A DNA stretch of 64,000 nucleotides from Cyclobacteriaceae bacterium (GTDB lineage: Bacteria; Bacteroidota; Bacteroidia; Cytophagales; Cyclobacteriaceae), in assembly GCA_019638255.1 (NCBI GenBank), contig JAHBUD010000002.1, forward strand, positions 100,092 to 164,091, given 5' to 3'. Below, one piece after another: positions 8,857 to 20,122 of the stretch. Position numbers and translations under genes: made by a program. A model generated the notes under the pieces. The model was not told the origin of the DNA and did no database searches. It was given only the letters and a program-made list of their open reading frames with translations. The first letter of the stretch is position 1. Each line of letters opens with the position of its first letter.

Positions 8857-10500
8857 CTACTCCAATCCTCCAGCTCCTTTTGCAATATTTTTTAGTGCTG
8901 CTTCTCCAAGCCGTTCTTTCAATTGAGTAAGGTAAAGGCTCCGCGGTGCAACATGTTTATCCAACGATTCAATAAATCCTCGTGGTTTGGTCAGATCTTG
9001 CAAGGCCGTATTGAATATTACAGCATGTATACCAATATGACCGAAGGAATAATTTTTGGCCGTGGGTGGACTTTGAATAAGAAAATCGCCTTCGCAATTC
9101 CAGAATACAATGTTGGCACCCGCCCAACCAATGCTGATGTCTTTCCAAAACCGCGCGGTTAGCGGAGCTTTCACATTGTCGTACAATGAACCATTTGCCC
9201 ACCGGTTGTGTGGTTCGCTGGTAGAATATGCATTCACTGTCGTGCAATCAAAAAATACATTACCGCTGGATTCCGATCCCTGCAGCACAAAGGAATGCCG
9301 GCCTTTTTGTGAGAAGCATCTTTGCACCAGACTCAACTGCCCGTTCACCTGAAAGGTGAAACGTCTTGCGCCCATCCGGATGGAAACAGGCTCGCGTGAT
9401 TCACAATCCTGAACGGTTATCCATTTGGTGCCTGCATTGCTTTGCACCACACTACTTCCAAAATGAAGTGCACTCATATTTCGCACCCAAACATTCCTGG
9501 CATTGGAAATATTGATGAAATTGAAATAATGGTTCTCGTCTGAAAAATATTCCTCTCCCTCATATCGGATGTTGGGATCATCAAAGTTCCCCCTATCCAT
9601 ATTGCCATAGGCTTTTGTACGAACAGATGGATCATACTCGGATACACCGCGCAGGTTTTCAATACCTACCTGCTCAATGCGTTCATCTATGTATTTAACT
9701 ACTTCGCCTCCACCCCAGCGACTTTCGATGGCCGTAAAAATGGGAGCATCAAGGGTAATCGTGTTACCTTTTACATCAACAATAATCCTGTCATAGGAAA
9801 TGGTGAACGGAACCCACCGATGCCTCCCGACACTTAACGTGTCCTGTCCTATGGCTTTGATCCAATCACTGTTGCCGATTCGTCTTACCAGTACCATGTC
9901 ACCCTTTTTGAAATTTTTAGCCGATGCAACCGTAAAACTTGCTGCTCCAACCGGAACATATTTATCCGTGATCAATTGTTTTGTTTCCTCCTGTGGTTTT
10001 GTGCCTGAATCACCTCTCACATTAATAAGCGCGGGTCTGCGAAATGCAGGCCCTTGATTTTCTTTAGGAAGTCTGCCGATAAGAATGGTTCCTACATCGC
10101 TCATTCCTTCACCACGAATTACCACACCTGTTGCCTTTATGTATATTGGTTTCTCCAGCAAATACGTTCCCATTTTTAAAAGCACCGCACCTCTGAAACC
10201 GGAATCATCCATTGGCAGTGCAGAAATACGATCAATAGCAGCCTGAACATGATCTGAATTATTACCCGGCACCGGCCACACTGTTTCTTTTACAGGAACA
10301 TATGGAATGGCCACACCCCCACCTTTGTATCCGGCATTTGAAAAATCTGGAATTTTGTTTCCAAGACTATCCTTAACATAAACCAGTTTGCCATCCGTGC
10401 CCGGATATACCATGGATGTGGTAGGCGGTATATCTTGCGCTTGAACTGAAAGGGAGAGGCTGAGCATAATAATAAACCACATCGTAATAACACACGTCAT
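8857..10500 (-). CDS. Secreted right-handed beta-helix (pectate-lyase-like) protein
   Basis: The frame can be extended to a GTG at 10632 that overlaps the upstream stop, or to an ATG at 10620. The first 44 codons of the extension are, however, the translation of a palindromic genomic repeat (10495-10598). I therefore place the start at the ATG at 10500 (MTCVITMWFIIMLSLSLS then VQAQ), or at 10482; both give a signal peptide. The mature protein shows GAVLLKMGTYLLEKPIYI and VVIRGEGMSDVGTILIG followed by repeated short strand-turn units (FFDCTTVNAYS, IVFWNCEGD), typical of a pectin-lyase-like parallel beta-helix. Such proteins cut or bind pectic or other acidic glycans. No lyase active site can be assigned by eye. 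It sits between the double-cupin and RraA-like genes of the array. Confidence 0.75.
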   Translation of the reverse strand: MTCVITMWFIIMLSLSLSVQAQDIPPTTSMVYPGTDGKLVYVKDSLGNKIPDFSNAGYKGGGVAIPYVPVKETVWPVPGNNSDHVQAAIDRISALPMDDSGFRGAVLLKMGTYLLEKPIYIKATGVVIRGEGMSDVGTILIGRLPKENQGPAFRRPALINVRGDSGTKPQEETKQLITDKYVPVGAASFTVASAKNFKKGDMVLVRRIGNSDWIKAIGQDTLSVGRHRWVPFTISYDRIIVDVKGNTITLDAPIFTAIESRWGGGEVVKYIDERIEQVGIENLRGVSEYDPSVRTKAYGNMDRGNFDDPNIRYEGEEYFSDENHYFNFINISNARNVWVRNMSALHFGSSVVQSNAGTKWITVQDCESREPVSIRMGARRFTFQVNGQLSLVQRCFSQKGRHSFVLQGSESSGNVFFDCTTVNAYSTSEPHNRWANGSLYDNVKAPLTARFWKDISIGWAGANIVFWNCEGDFLIQSPPTAKNYSFGHIGIHAVIFNTALQDLTKPRGFIESLDKHVAPRSLYLTQLKERLGEAALKNIAKGAGGLE

Positions 10501-10598
10501 TGCGAACGCAGTGAAGCAATCCCGCTTTTCGAAACATAATACGAGATTGCTTTGGTCGTTCCCTGCCTGACCGGCAGGCAGGCTTCCTCCCAATGACG
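10495..10598. repeat. Palindromic intergenic repeat (REP-like), about 104 bp
   Basis: The outer ends are CGTCATTG (10495-10502) and CAATGACG (10591-10598), perfect inverted 8-mers. Inside lie the related pair GAAGCAATC and GATTGCTTTGGTCGTTCC, and the self-complementary CCTGCCTGACCGGCAGGCAGG-type core at 10562-10582. The general shape (CGTCATTGCGA...GAAGCAATC) is a very common interspersed repeat in bacterial genomes, including Bacteroidota (from memory). It lies at the junction of the double-cupin and beta-helix genes and supplies the ATG at 10500 from its outer arm. Confidence 0.75.
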
Positions 10599-10628
10599 GT
10601 TTCAATATTAGATTTGACATAACATTAA

Positions 10629-11849
10629 TCACTTCTGATCATCATCACCCATAACATCATATCCACGCCATTTAAATTCTTTGGCTAATGAACTGGCTGC
10701 AGGCCATGCAATTTGATGCTGTGGACTGGCCACCCACTTTCTCCGGTTCTCTTCGGTGTCGAATGATATTTGAATTGAATAATTATACGTAGTTGGCTCG
10801 GCCTCTATGGCTTTAGCAACATCTTCCGGAAACAGGCGCAGCAATTTTGAACCAACATATCCTGCCTGAACAGTCATAGCCGGAACATAAATAGAGTGAT
10901 ACATTTTTTCAAAAGCTTCGGCATTTTCTTTGGGTACAACAAAATCCATTTGCAATACCATTGCCTTCGCTTTAGAAAGCGCTTTGAATTTATTCGGATC
11001 TTTGCCCGATGATGCAGAAACACCAATAGCAATCAACTCCAGGTCTTCTGTACCGGTATTGATTAATGTAAGGTTCTCTCCGAGCAAACCGCTGAACGAA
11101 TCATCAGCAACAATTGGTTTTGTTACCGTGCCAACCGTAAGATTGCCTGAGCCCTTCATTACATAGTATACCTCTTCTACACCTTCTAGTTGTCGTGGCC
11201 CGATGGATTTACCTACCGGAATAACAACATGGTCAACGTGGTTCCAACTCGTGCTGAAGACCTCAGGACCAAATGCCCTGCGGGAAAGCGCACCACTACC
11301 TGCATAAGGGTGATTTACATCACGCAGTCCATCCTTTTTGAATTGATGGGAAACAAATACCGGAATCTTATCGATAGGAACCCCAACACGACTATCGCCC
11401 AAATCAAATGCATCACCTTGCCCCTTCCGTTGCGAAACAGCAAAATTCAACCAACGAAGGGGTTCGCCTGTTGGATTATAAATAGCATGCGAGTCTCCCA
11501 TCTTGCACGGAACTGCAACAGGAGCTTTCAGTCTTGACGTACGTCCATTCACTGTAAACTCTGCCTCTCCGGTTAACAGAACATACATTTCTTCAATATT
11601 ATGATGATAGTGATGACCAATACCTGACTTGGCATGAATTACCCCGGAATGGAGGTACAGAAAATTAGTGGATAAATCATTCCTTCCAATCAGTTGGGTA
11701 AATCCCATTTTCCCTGCTCCGGCATGCACAGCAGATAATTCCCGGTACCTGGCAGGGTCGTTGTGCGCTATGCGTTCATTGTTCGACTGTGGCTGAGCCA
11801 ATGCTGACATCGCTGCAATGGTCATAAGTAGGAATAATAATCTTTTCAT
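10629..11849 (-). CDS. Secreted double-cupin protein with C-terminal dimeric alpha/beta-barrel domain
   Basis: A 406-residue protein with a signal peptide (MKRLLFLLMTIAAMSALAQ). The first cupin, about residues 45-150, has the metal site IGHHYHHNIEEMYVLLTGEA. The second, about 170-270, includes the stretch EVYYVMKGSGNLTVG. The last 110 residues (MDFVVPKENAEAFEKMYHSI ... RRKWVASPQHQIAWPAA) resemble EthD/ABM-type ferredoxin-like dimeric barrels. It begins 38 bp after the PQQ dehydrogenase, so it is part of the array. Cupins near aldose dehydrogenases and lactonases may bind or epimerise sugar acids; this is inference. Function unknown. Confidence 0.75.
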   Translation of the reverse strand: MKRLLFLLMTIAAMSALAQPQSNNERIAHNDPARYRELSAVHAGAGKMGFTQLIGRNDLSTNFLYLHSGVIHAKSGIGHHYHHNIEEMYVLLTGEAEFTVNGRTSRLKAPVAVPCKMGDSHAIYNPTGEPLRWLNFAVSQRKGQGDAFDLGDSRVGVPIDKIPVFVSHQFKKDGLRDVNHPYAGSGALSRRAFGPEVFSTSWNHVDHVVIPVGKSIGPRQLEGVEEVYYVMKGSGNLTVGTVTKPIVADDSFSGLLGENLTLINTGTEDLELIAIGVSASSGKDPNKFKALSKAKAMVLQMDFVVPKENAEAFEKMYHSIYVPAMTVQAGYVGSKLLRLFPEDVAKAIEAEPTTYNYSIQISFDTEENRRKWVASPQHQIAWPAASSLAKEFKWRGYDVMGDDDQK

Positions 11850-11887
11850 ATTCTTCTATTTTAATGATGTGAGGTAATCTGAATTAA

Positions 11888-14146
11888 CTATTTATTATTC
11901 ATTGCATCCTGATTGTCAGGAAGCGCAAACACAACATAACCCCGTGGCAATGCTCCAGGCCTTTTAGAAAAATCATAACTGTCGGGTTCAAACCTGTTCG
12001 ATGCATTGATCACCAGGTATTGCTTACCATTGATCACGTACATACCCGGTTGGCCGGTGGATTCGCTGCCAAGTGTAGTTTCCCACAAGATGTTTCCATT
12101 GTCTGCGTCAAACGCATACACCATACCGCCCTTGCCTGTAGCAAACACAATACCGGTGGATGTAATCACCATACCCTTCCGTATTGTTCCGGCCGGAGCA
12201 CCAGCAGTTCTATCTCCCTTTGTAAAGGCAGAATCCAAACCAATAGGTTGTCTCCATTTTATGGTTCCATTATTAAGATCGTAAGCAAAGATGGAAGCCC
12301 AAGGTGGTGCTGACAACGCTTGCCAATCTGTTCCGTACCCGGTTGTATATCGGTTTTCAGGATGAGGCACACCCTCCGGATAATCCGTTAATGGAGTTCC
12401 ACGGGTTGTATCAGCAGGAATTTTTGCACCTCCGTTTGCTACCACAGGGCCACTTATTTCTCCTCCACTGGCACCGCGGTTGCCGGGAAAACGGAATGGA
12501 ATTCCACCCAGGTATTTATACAAGGCTGTGAGCGCGGCTTCATCAACATGAACGAAAGCGGGCATGCGGCCTATGCCCTCCGTTACTACCGTTTTAAATT
12601 CTTCATAGAAATATCGTTGCCCAACATTAATCAAGGATGGTCCCGCGGCATTGCCCTTCATATCTGCTCCGTGGCAGGTTTGACATGAACCCGTGTATAA
12701 AACATTTATCAACTTAATTTCATCATCAGAAAGCATTGGCTTTACCGGTACCACTTTGTTTAGTTTATAAACAGACGCATAATCCTGGGCCATGATATAC
12801 ATGACTCCTTTATTCGCATCGGTTGCCGTGTTACCATAGCTGGCACCACCCAATGCACCCGGCATGGTAATGGTTTCATACTTATCAGAATGCGGAATGA
12901 ACAAACCGGATTTTGCAGTATCCAATCGCTTAAGCCATTGTTGTTTGATCTCCTCTGAGAAATAAGGATTGAGTGTTTCTTTAGTCACTTCATGTCGTGT
13001 GAAAACAGGAAGCGATGAGATGGGTTGAGTCGGCCATGCCTCTTCACCGGGCATTTCACTGGGCGGGAAAGGTTTCTCTTCGATAGGAAAAACCGGTTCA
13101 CCAGTTTCGCGATCAAACACAAAAACAAAACCATGTTTGGTAGCCACCGATACCACATCAATCTTTTTCCCATCTCGATTCACGGTAAGCAATTGTGGAG
13201 CCGAAGCAAGATCATAATCCCAAAGATCATGATGCACGGTTTGATAATGCCACAAACGTTTGCCTGTGCGGGCATCCAACGCCACCAGGCAATTACCAAA
13301 CAAATTGCTTCCTAAACGATCGGCACCATAGTAATCGTAGGTGGGAGAACCCAGTGGTAAAAAAACAATTCCCCTTTTGGTATCCACGGTCATTTCACTC
13401 CACACATTCACTGCACCAACATACTTATAAGCATCCTTTGGCCAGGTATCATAACCATGTTCACCGGGTTTTGGAATGGTGTGAAATGTCCACTCCAGCT
13501 TACCGGTAACTACATTGTAGGCTCTTACATAGCCAGGCGCTGAAAAATAATTTTCACCGGGTGCCGACCCCATAATCACCAAATCATCGAAGATTACTCC
13601 GGGCATCATGGCCTGTACTCTACGCAATGAAGTTGGGTCGCGATCGAGACCAACCCGCAAATCAACGTATCCGTTATTTCCAAATGTGGTGATCGTTTGC
13701 CCTGTCAATGCATCAATTTCCTGCAACGAATTATTTAACGTGAACACCAGACGCTTGTCTTTCTTGTCTTTACTCTCCCAATAATTAATTCCGCGTCTTG
13801 AAACCCCACGCAAGCCGGTATGTATCCAGATTTCTTCACCGGTAAGGGCATTCAGTGCTATTAATGAGTAGTTTTTAGCATAGACATACATAATGGTGTC
13901 TACAATAATGGGACTAAAGCTGGAAGGTGCGTTATCACTAACCGGATACGTCCAGGCCACCTGCAATTGATTCACATTTTCTTTCGTGATTTGTGAAGCA
14001 TCGAAGTATTTTGATTGATCCGGGCTTCCGCCATAGTGCGACCAGGTGGTGTGCTCTGATGAATCTGAGCTACACCGAATGAACAAGAACGGGACAATTA
14101 AGAAAAGAATTCTGGAAGCTATTGATGATACTTTTTTCAATTCCAT
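11888..14146 (-). CDS. PQQ-dependent aldose/alcohol dehydrogenase with embedded cytochrome c domain (lipoprotein)
   Basis: The ATG at 14146 (MELKKVSSIASRILFLIVPF) gives a lipoprotein signal with lipobox FIRCSSDS. A TTG further upstream at 14170 is less likely. The body is a quinoprotein propeller of the PQQ-dependent glucose/alcohol dehydrogenase type (TWSHYGGSPDQSKYFDASQI, repeated GxLEW/GKRLWHYQ tryptophan-docking motifs, GTPLTDYPEGVPHPENRY). Around residue 480 a c-type haem domain is inserted: CQTCHGADMKGNAAGPSL with a distal MPAF methionine. Such hybrids oxidise sugars in the periplasm and pass electrons to the respiratory chain. In this locus the likely substrate is a released aldose (xylose, arabinose or glucose), giving a lactone for the SMP-30 proteins. 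Substrate is inference. No PQQ biosynthesis gene is in the window. Confidence 0.87.
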   Translation of the reverse strand: MELKKVSSIASRILFLIVPFLFIRCSSDSSEHTTWSHYGGSPDQSKYFDASQITKENVNQLQVAWTYPVSDNAPSSFSPIIVDTIMYVYAKNYSLIALNALTGEEIWIHTGLRGVSRRGINYWESKDKKDKRLVFTLNNSLQEIDALTGQTITTFGNNGYVDLRVGLDRDPTSLRRVQAMMPGVIFDDLVIMGSAPGENYFSAPGYVRAYNVVTGKLEWTFHTIPKPGEHGYDTWPKDAYKYVGAVNVWSEMTVDTKRGIVFLPLGSPTYDYYGADRLGSNLFGNCLVALDARTGKRLWHYQTVHHDLWDYDLASAPQLLTVNRDGKKIDVVSVATKHGFVFVFDRETGEPVFPIEEKPFPPSEMPGEEAWPTQPISSLPVFTRHEVTKETLNPYFSEEIKQQWLKRLDTAKSGLFIPHSDKYETITMPGALGGASYGNTATDANKGVMYIMAQDYASVYKLNKVVPVKPMLSDDEIKLINVLYTGSCQTCHGADMKGNAAGPSLINVGQRYFYEEFKTVVTEGIGRMPAFVHVDEAALTALYKYLGGIPFRFPGNRGASGGEISGPVVANGGAKIPADTTRGTPLTDYPEGVPHPENRYTTGYGTDWQALSAPPWASIFAYDLNNGTIKWRQPIGLDSAFTKGDRTAGAPAGTIRKGMVITSTGIVFATGKGGMVYAFDADNGNILWETTLGSESTGQPGMYVINGKQYLVINASNRFEPDSYDFSKRPGALPRGYVVFALPDNQDAMNNK

Positions 14147-14170
14147 AAAATTAAATTGCTTACTACTCAA

Positions 14171-16438
<2,268 letters not shown>

Positions 16439-17620
16439 CTATTTAAAAAGCAATTGAGCCGTTTCGGCTACATACGTTTTCACGTTCATCCACGTGTGAC
16501 CGCCCGGAGTTATCAGGCTTTTGTGGTTTATGTTTTTCGATTTCAGATAATCCAAAAACTCTATAGTCGATTTATAAAGAAAATCTTCATCACCTACACT
16601 AACCCAAAGCAATTTCAGCTGTTTGTTCGTTGCTTCATAATCTCCTCCAATATGTTTGAATGTGTTCTCCATCTCTGGTGTGGACAAGTATGCACTGTAG
16701 CAGCAAATCCACGAGAACTTATCCATGTTGCCGAATGCAGTGCGCAAGGTTTGTCCGCCACCTCGTGAAAAACCACCAATAGCCCGATTATCCCTGTTGG
16801 GGATTGTACGATAATTCCTTTCGATGTACGGAATAACATGATTCACCAGGTCGGTTTCGAAAAGTTTTGCGCGTTTAATCGCGTCTTCACTGTCTCTTCC
16901 GGACTGATCAGCAGGTTTTGGTTTGCCTTGTTGCTCGGCAATGCGAGCCATTGGATTCCCGTAAGGCATAACAACAATCATGGGTTTTGCTTTTCCTTCA
17001 GCAATGAGATTGTCCAGAATCAAATTGGTTCGACCGACCTTAAAGAATGTCTCCTCGGTATCGGTTGTTCCGCTGATCAGATAGAACACCGGATACTTTG
17101 TTGATGATGATTTATTGTATCCTGGTGGTGTATACACTACCACCGAACCCGTACTTCCTTCTACTGAAGGATAATATTCGTACGTAACATTACCGTGCGG
17201 TACATTCTTCAGGGCATGTACCAGCGGCACATCTCCCGGAACATCTACCAAACTTGCCTTGAAGCGTTCATTCGGAAAGTAGGCTACGTTAGCGGGATCC
17301 ATCACGGTAACGCCATCCACCTGAAAAGAATATGGGTAGATATCAGGAGTAATTGGGCCAACGGTAGTGCTCCATATCCCAATGGAGTCACGTTTCATCT
17401 CTACCGGTGATTTCAGAAACTGTCCGCTCAGTTTTACCACTTTCGCCAATGGCGCCAGGTACCGGAACGTAACAGTTTTATCGGCATTCACTTGCGGAGA
17501 AATGACGAACGGGCCTCGCGGCTGAGCCCATGCAACACCTGAAATGCCGAGCATTGTCAAGATAAATAAAACGCCTGCGATGGTTTTTCTATTCATATTC
17601 TGCTGATTTATGATGTTCAT
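16439..17620 (-). CDS. Secreted CE1-like esterase, copy 3
   Basis: Start at the ATG at 17620; an internal ATG at 17596 (MNRKTIAGVLFILTMLGISG) also gives a full signal peptide. It has an E-set domain (VISPQVNADKTVTFRYLAPL), then an esterase-D/CE1 hydrolase with elbow AIGGFSRGGGQTL, acid in VGDEDFLY and catalytic His in TPGGHTWMN. It is about 20 residues longer than copy 2 because of a charged insert after VVMPYGN (ARIAEQQGKPKPADQSGRDS). It lies 11 bp downstream of the GH95 gene and 6 bp upstream of copy 2. Role as for copy 2: deacylation of hemicellulose side chains. Confidence 0.85.
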   Translation of the reverse strand: MNIINQQNMNRKTIAGVLFILTMLGISGVAWAQPRGPFVISPQVNADKTVTFRYLAPLAKVVKLSGQFLKSPVEMKRDSIGIWSTTVGPITPDIYPYSFQVDGVTVMDPANVAYFPNERFKASLVDVPGDVPLVHALKNVPHGNVTYEYYPSVEGSTGSVVVYTPPGYNKSSSTKYPVFYLISGTTDTEETFFKVGRTNLILDNLIAEGKAKPMIVVMPYGNPMARIAEQQGKPKPADQSGRDSEDAIKRAKLFETDLVNHVIPYIERNYRTIPNRDNRAIGGFSRGGGQTLRTAFGNMDKFSWICCYSAYLSTPEMENTFKHIGGDYEATNKQLKLLWVSVGDEDFLYKSTIEFLDYLKSKNINHKSLITPGGHTWMNVKTYVAETAQLLFK

Positions 17621-17631
17621 TACTTATGCTG

Positions 17632-20088
17632 TCAGTTGGTTGTTAGTGTATATAGTTTTCCTTTTTGTGTTGGTAAATCATATAAAAAAAAATTGCGCGG
17701 TTGTGGTGGCGTAAGGGTTGCCTGTGGTGATATAACAGGTGCAGCTATTTCATTAGCCTGGAAGAATTCATTCAGATTCTCTCCATCCGCTTTTGCCAAT
17801 ACTCTACCATTCCATTTCATTTCATTAGGAACCCTTAGCCGAAGATTACCGCCTAACGTTGACTTAATAATAACCTTTGAAACCTTTGCATCTTTCCATT
17901 GCAATTCCACAACCTCAAAACCACCGCGGGCACGCAAACCGAAAACGCTACCCGTTGGCCAAACATCCGGAAGCGCGGGAATCAGATCAATCGCACCGTT
18001 GGCACTTTGCACCAGCATTTCGGAAATGCCGGAAGTGCATCCAAAGTTTCCATCAATCTGAAAAGGTGGATGCGCATCAAACAAGTTGTTGTAGGTTCCG
18101 CCTCCTTCAGGCATTGTGCCCGCAGGGGTTAGTTGATTTTGAATGAGCTTGAAAGCATGGTTACCATCCAGCAATTTTGCCCACCAATTAACTTTCCAAC
18201 CCATGCTCCACCCGGTTGAAACATCGCCACGATGGAGCAAAGTAGTTTTTGCTGCACTGTATAACTCCGGTGTTGAATAAGGTGAAATCTGGTTGGATGG
18301 ATACAGCCCGTACAAATGAGAAATGTGCCTGTGGTTGTCGGTAGGATCATCAATGTCTTCCAGCCACTCCTGCAACTGGCCATGCTTACCAATGTGCATC
18401 GGTGGCAAGCGATCGCGCATTTGTTTTAAGGTGTCAGCAAAAGTCTTATCCTTATTTAGCACTTCTGCTGCCCGGATTGCGGTACTGAAAACATCAAACA
18501 CAATCTGGTTGGTCATTGTCGTACCCGCATCAAGTGAAGAGCCCTGATGTGCCTGGGGTGCATTTTCAGGCGACATATCCGGGTTAGCAATCAACCAACG
18601 ATGCGTAGGGTGTTCAACCAGGAAATCAACAAAGAACATGGCTGCACCTTTCAGGGCAGGATATACAGTTGAGAGGTAAGCCTTATCTCCATTATATATA
18701 TAGTGTTCCCAAAGATGCTGACTCGTCCACCCGCCACCGCAAAACCAGGCTCCCCAAAAGGCAGCATCCACTGCACCGGTGGCACGCCAGATGTCGGTGT
18801 TGTGGTGAGCCATCCAACCGCGTGCACCGTACATAACACGAGCGGTTTCCTTACCGGTTTCCGACATTTCTTTAACCATTTGCAGAAACGGCTCATGTAA
18901 TTCAGAAAGGTTTGTCTTTTCTGACGGCCAGTAATTCATCTCCGCATTGATGTTGATCGTGTACTTGCTGTCCCACGGTGGTTTCATCTTGTTGTTCCAA
19001 ATGCCTTGCAAGTTGGCAGGTTGTCCGCCAGGTTGGGATGATGAGATCAGCAGATAACGACCATATTGAAAGTAAAGGGTAACAAACTGCGGATCATTTG
19101 TAGAAGAAAAATTCTTCAAGCGTTCATCTGTAGGAACTTTTGCAGCATCTGTAACACCCAGGTCAAGCTTTACGCGATTGAAATATTTCTGATATTCCTT
19201 TACATGTTCCTTTAAAATACTATCAAACGATTTTGGGAAGGCGGCATTCAATTGCGTCAGAGCACGGCCATGCTCATCACCACTGATGTCGTTATAATTA
19301 TTAAAATTCGTGGTAATGGCGATGTAAATAGTTACGGCATTCGCCTCACTAACAATAATTGCTGTATCGTTGGATGTTAACGTACCCCCTTCCGGTTTGA
19401 TGCGCGTAATTCCTTCAAAGCGAACTTTGCCTTCTACTCCCTCATGATCGGTTGTAGTTCCGGCAATGATTATTTCATTAGCATCCGATGTTTTTATGAC
19501 TGCCTTTGGCTGTGGTGTACTGAACGATGCTGTGAACGAAATACTTTTTGGTTTACTTGATGTTAAGCGCATCACCACCACACGATCAGGCAATGAAGCC
19601 AGTACTTCACGGGTGTAGGTAACATCCCCTACTGTGTACATTGTTTTTGCAACTGCCCGTTCAATATCAAGCTCACGGTAATAATTTTTATATTGATCAT
19701 GACCATCAAATGAAAGATGAATACTACCTACAGGTTGAAACATCTGTCCATGTGATTTTTTTGAGATGATAACCTTGTTGGCCAATTGTTCAGCTTCCTT
19801 TTGTCTGCCTTCAAAAATCAACTTACGGATTTCTGGAAGTGCGGCCAATGCATCCGGGTTATCGTTACGGTTGGGGCTACCACTCCACACCGTATGCTCG
19901 TTTAATTGGATCGTTTCATGTTCAACATTACCATAAACCATGGCGCCAATGCGTCCGTTGCCAATAGGCAGGGCATTTTCCCAAATCTCACCCGCAGGTT
20001 TATTGTACCAAAGTTTCAACTGGCCACTGCTTTGCGAGTAGCCTATTGCAATCAGAAAAAAAAGAGCATATGGTAATGCTGATTTCAT
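17632..20088 (-). CDS. Secreted GH95 glycoside hydrolase (alpha-L-fucosidase/alpha-L-galactosidase family)
   Basis: An 818-residue protein, near the usual family length. After the signal peptide it opens with the GH95 hallmark [20 protein letters not shown] followed by [10 protein letters not shown]. The (alpha/alpha)6 barrel shows [20 protein letters not shown], the acidic [15 protein letters not shown] region and [22 protein letters not shown] sequence ([20 protein letters not shown]), and ends with the beta domain [22 protein letters not shown]95 enzymes remove alpha-1,2-linked L-fucose or L-galactose, as found on xyloglucan and some xylans. It is 34 bp after the GH31 gene and 11 bp before esterase copy 3. 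The family is certain; whether fucose or galactose is preferred is not. Confidence 0.92.
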   Translation of the reverse strand: MKSALPYALFFLIAIGYSQSSGQLKLWYNKPAGEIWENALPIGNGRIGAMVYGNVEHETIQLNEHTVWSGSPNRNDNPDALAALPEIRKLIFEGRQKEAEQLANKVIISKKSHGQMFQPVGSIHLSFDGHDQYKNYYRELDIERAVAKTMYTVGDVTYTREVLASLPDRVVVMRLTSSKPKSISFTASFSTPQPKAVIKTSDANEIIIAGTTTDHEGVEGKVRFEGITRIKPEGGTLTSNDTAIIVSEANAVTIYIAITTNFNNYNDISGDEHGRALTQLNAAFPKSFDSILKEHVKEYQKYFNRVKLDLGVTDAAKVPTDERLKNFSSTNDPQFVTLYFQYGRYLLISSSQPGGQPANLQGIWNNKMKPPWDSKYTININAEMNYWPSEKTNLSELHEPFLQMVKEMSETGKETARVMYGARGWMAHHNTDIWRATGAVDAAFWGAWFCGGGWTSQHLWEHYIYNGDKAYLSTVYPALKGAAMFFVDFLVEHPTHRWLIANPDMSPENAPQAHQGSSLDAGTTMTNQIVFDVFSTAIRAAEVLNKDKTFADTLKQMRDRLPPMHIGKHGQLQEWLEDIDDPTDNHRHISHLYGLYPSNQISPYSTPELYSAAKTTLLHRGDVSTGWSMGWKVNWWAKLLDGNHAFKLIQNQLTPAGTMPEGGGTYNNLFDAHPPFQIDGNFGCTSGISEMLVQSANGAIDLIPALPDVWPTGSVFGLRARGGFEVVELQWKDAKVSKVIIKSTLGGNLRLRVPNEMKWNGRVLAKADGENLNEFFQANEIAAPVISPQATLTPPQPRNFFLYDLPTQKGKLYTLTTN

Positions 20089-20122
20089 TACATTTTCATA
20101 AGCGACTTAATACCAGGTCTCT

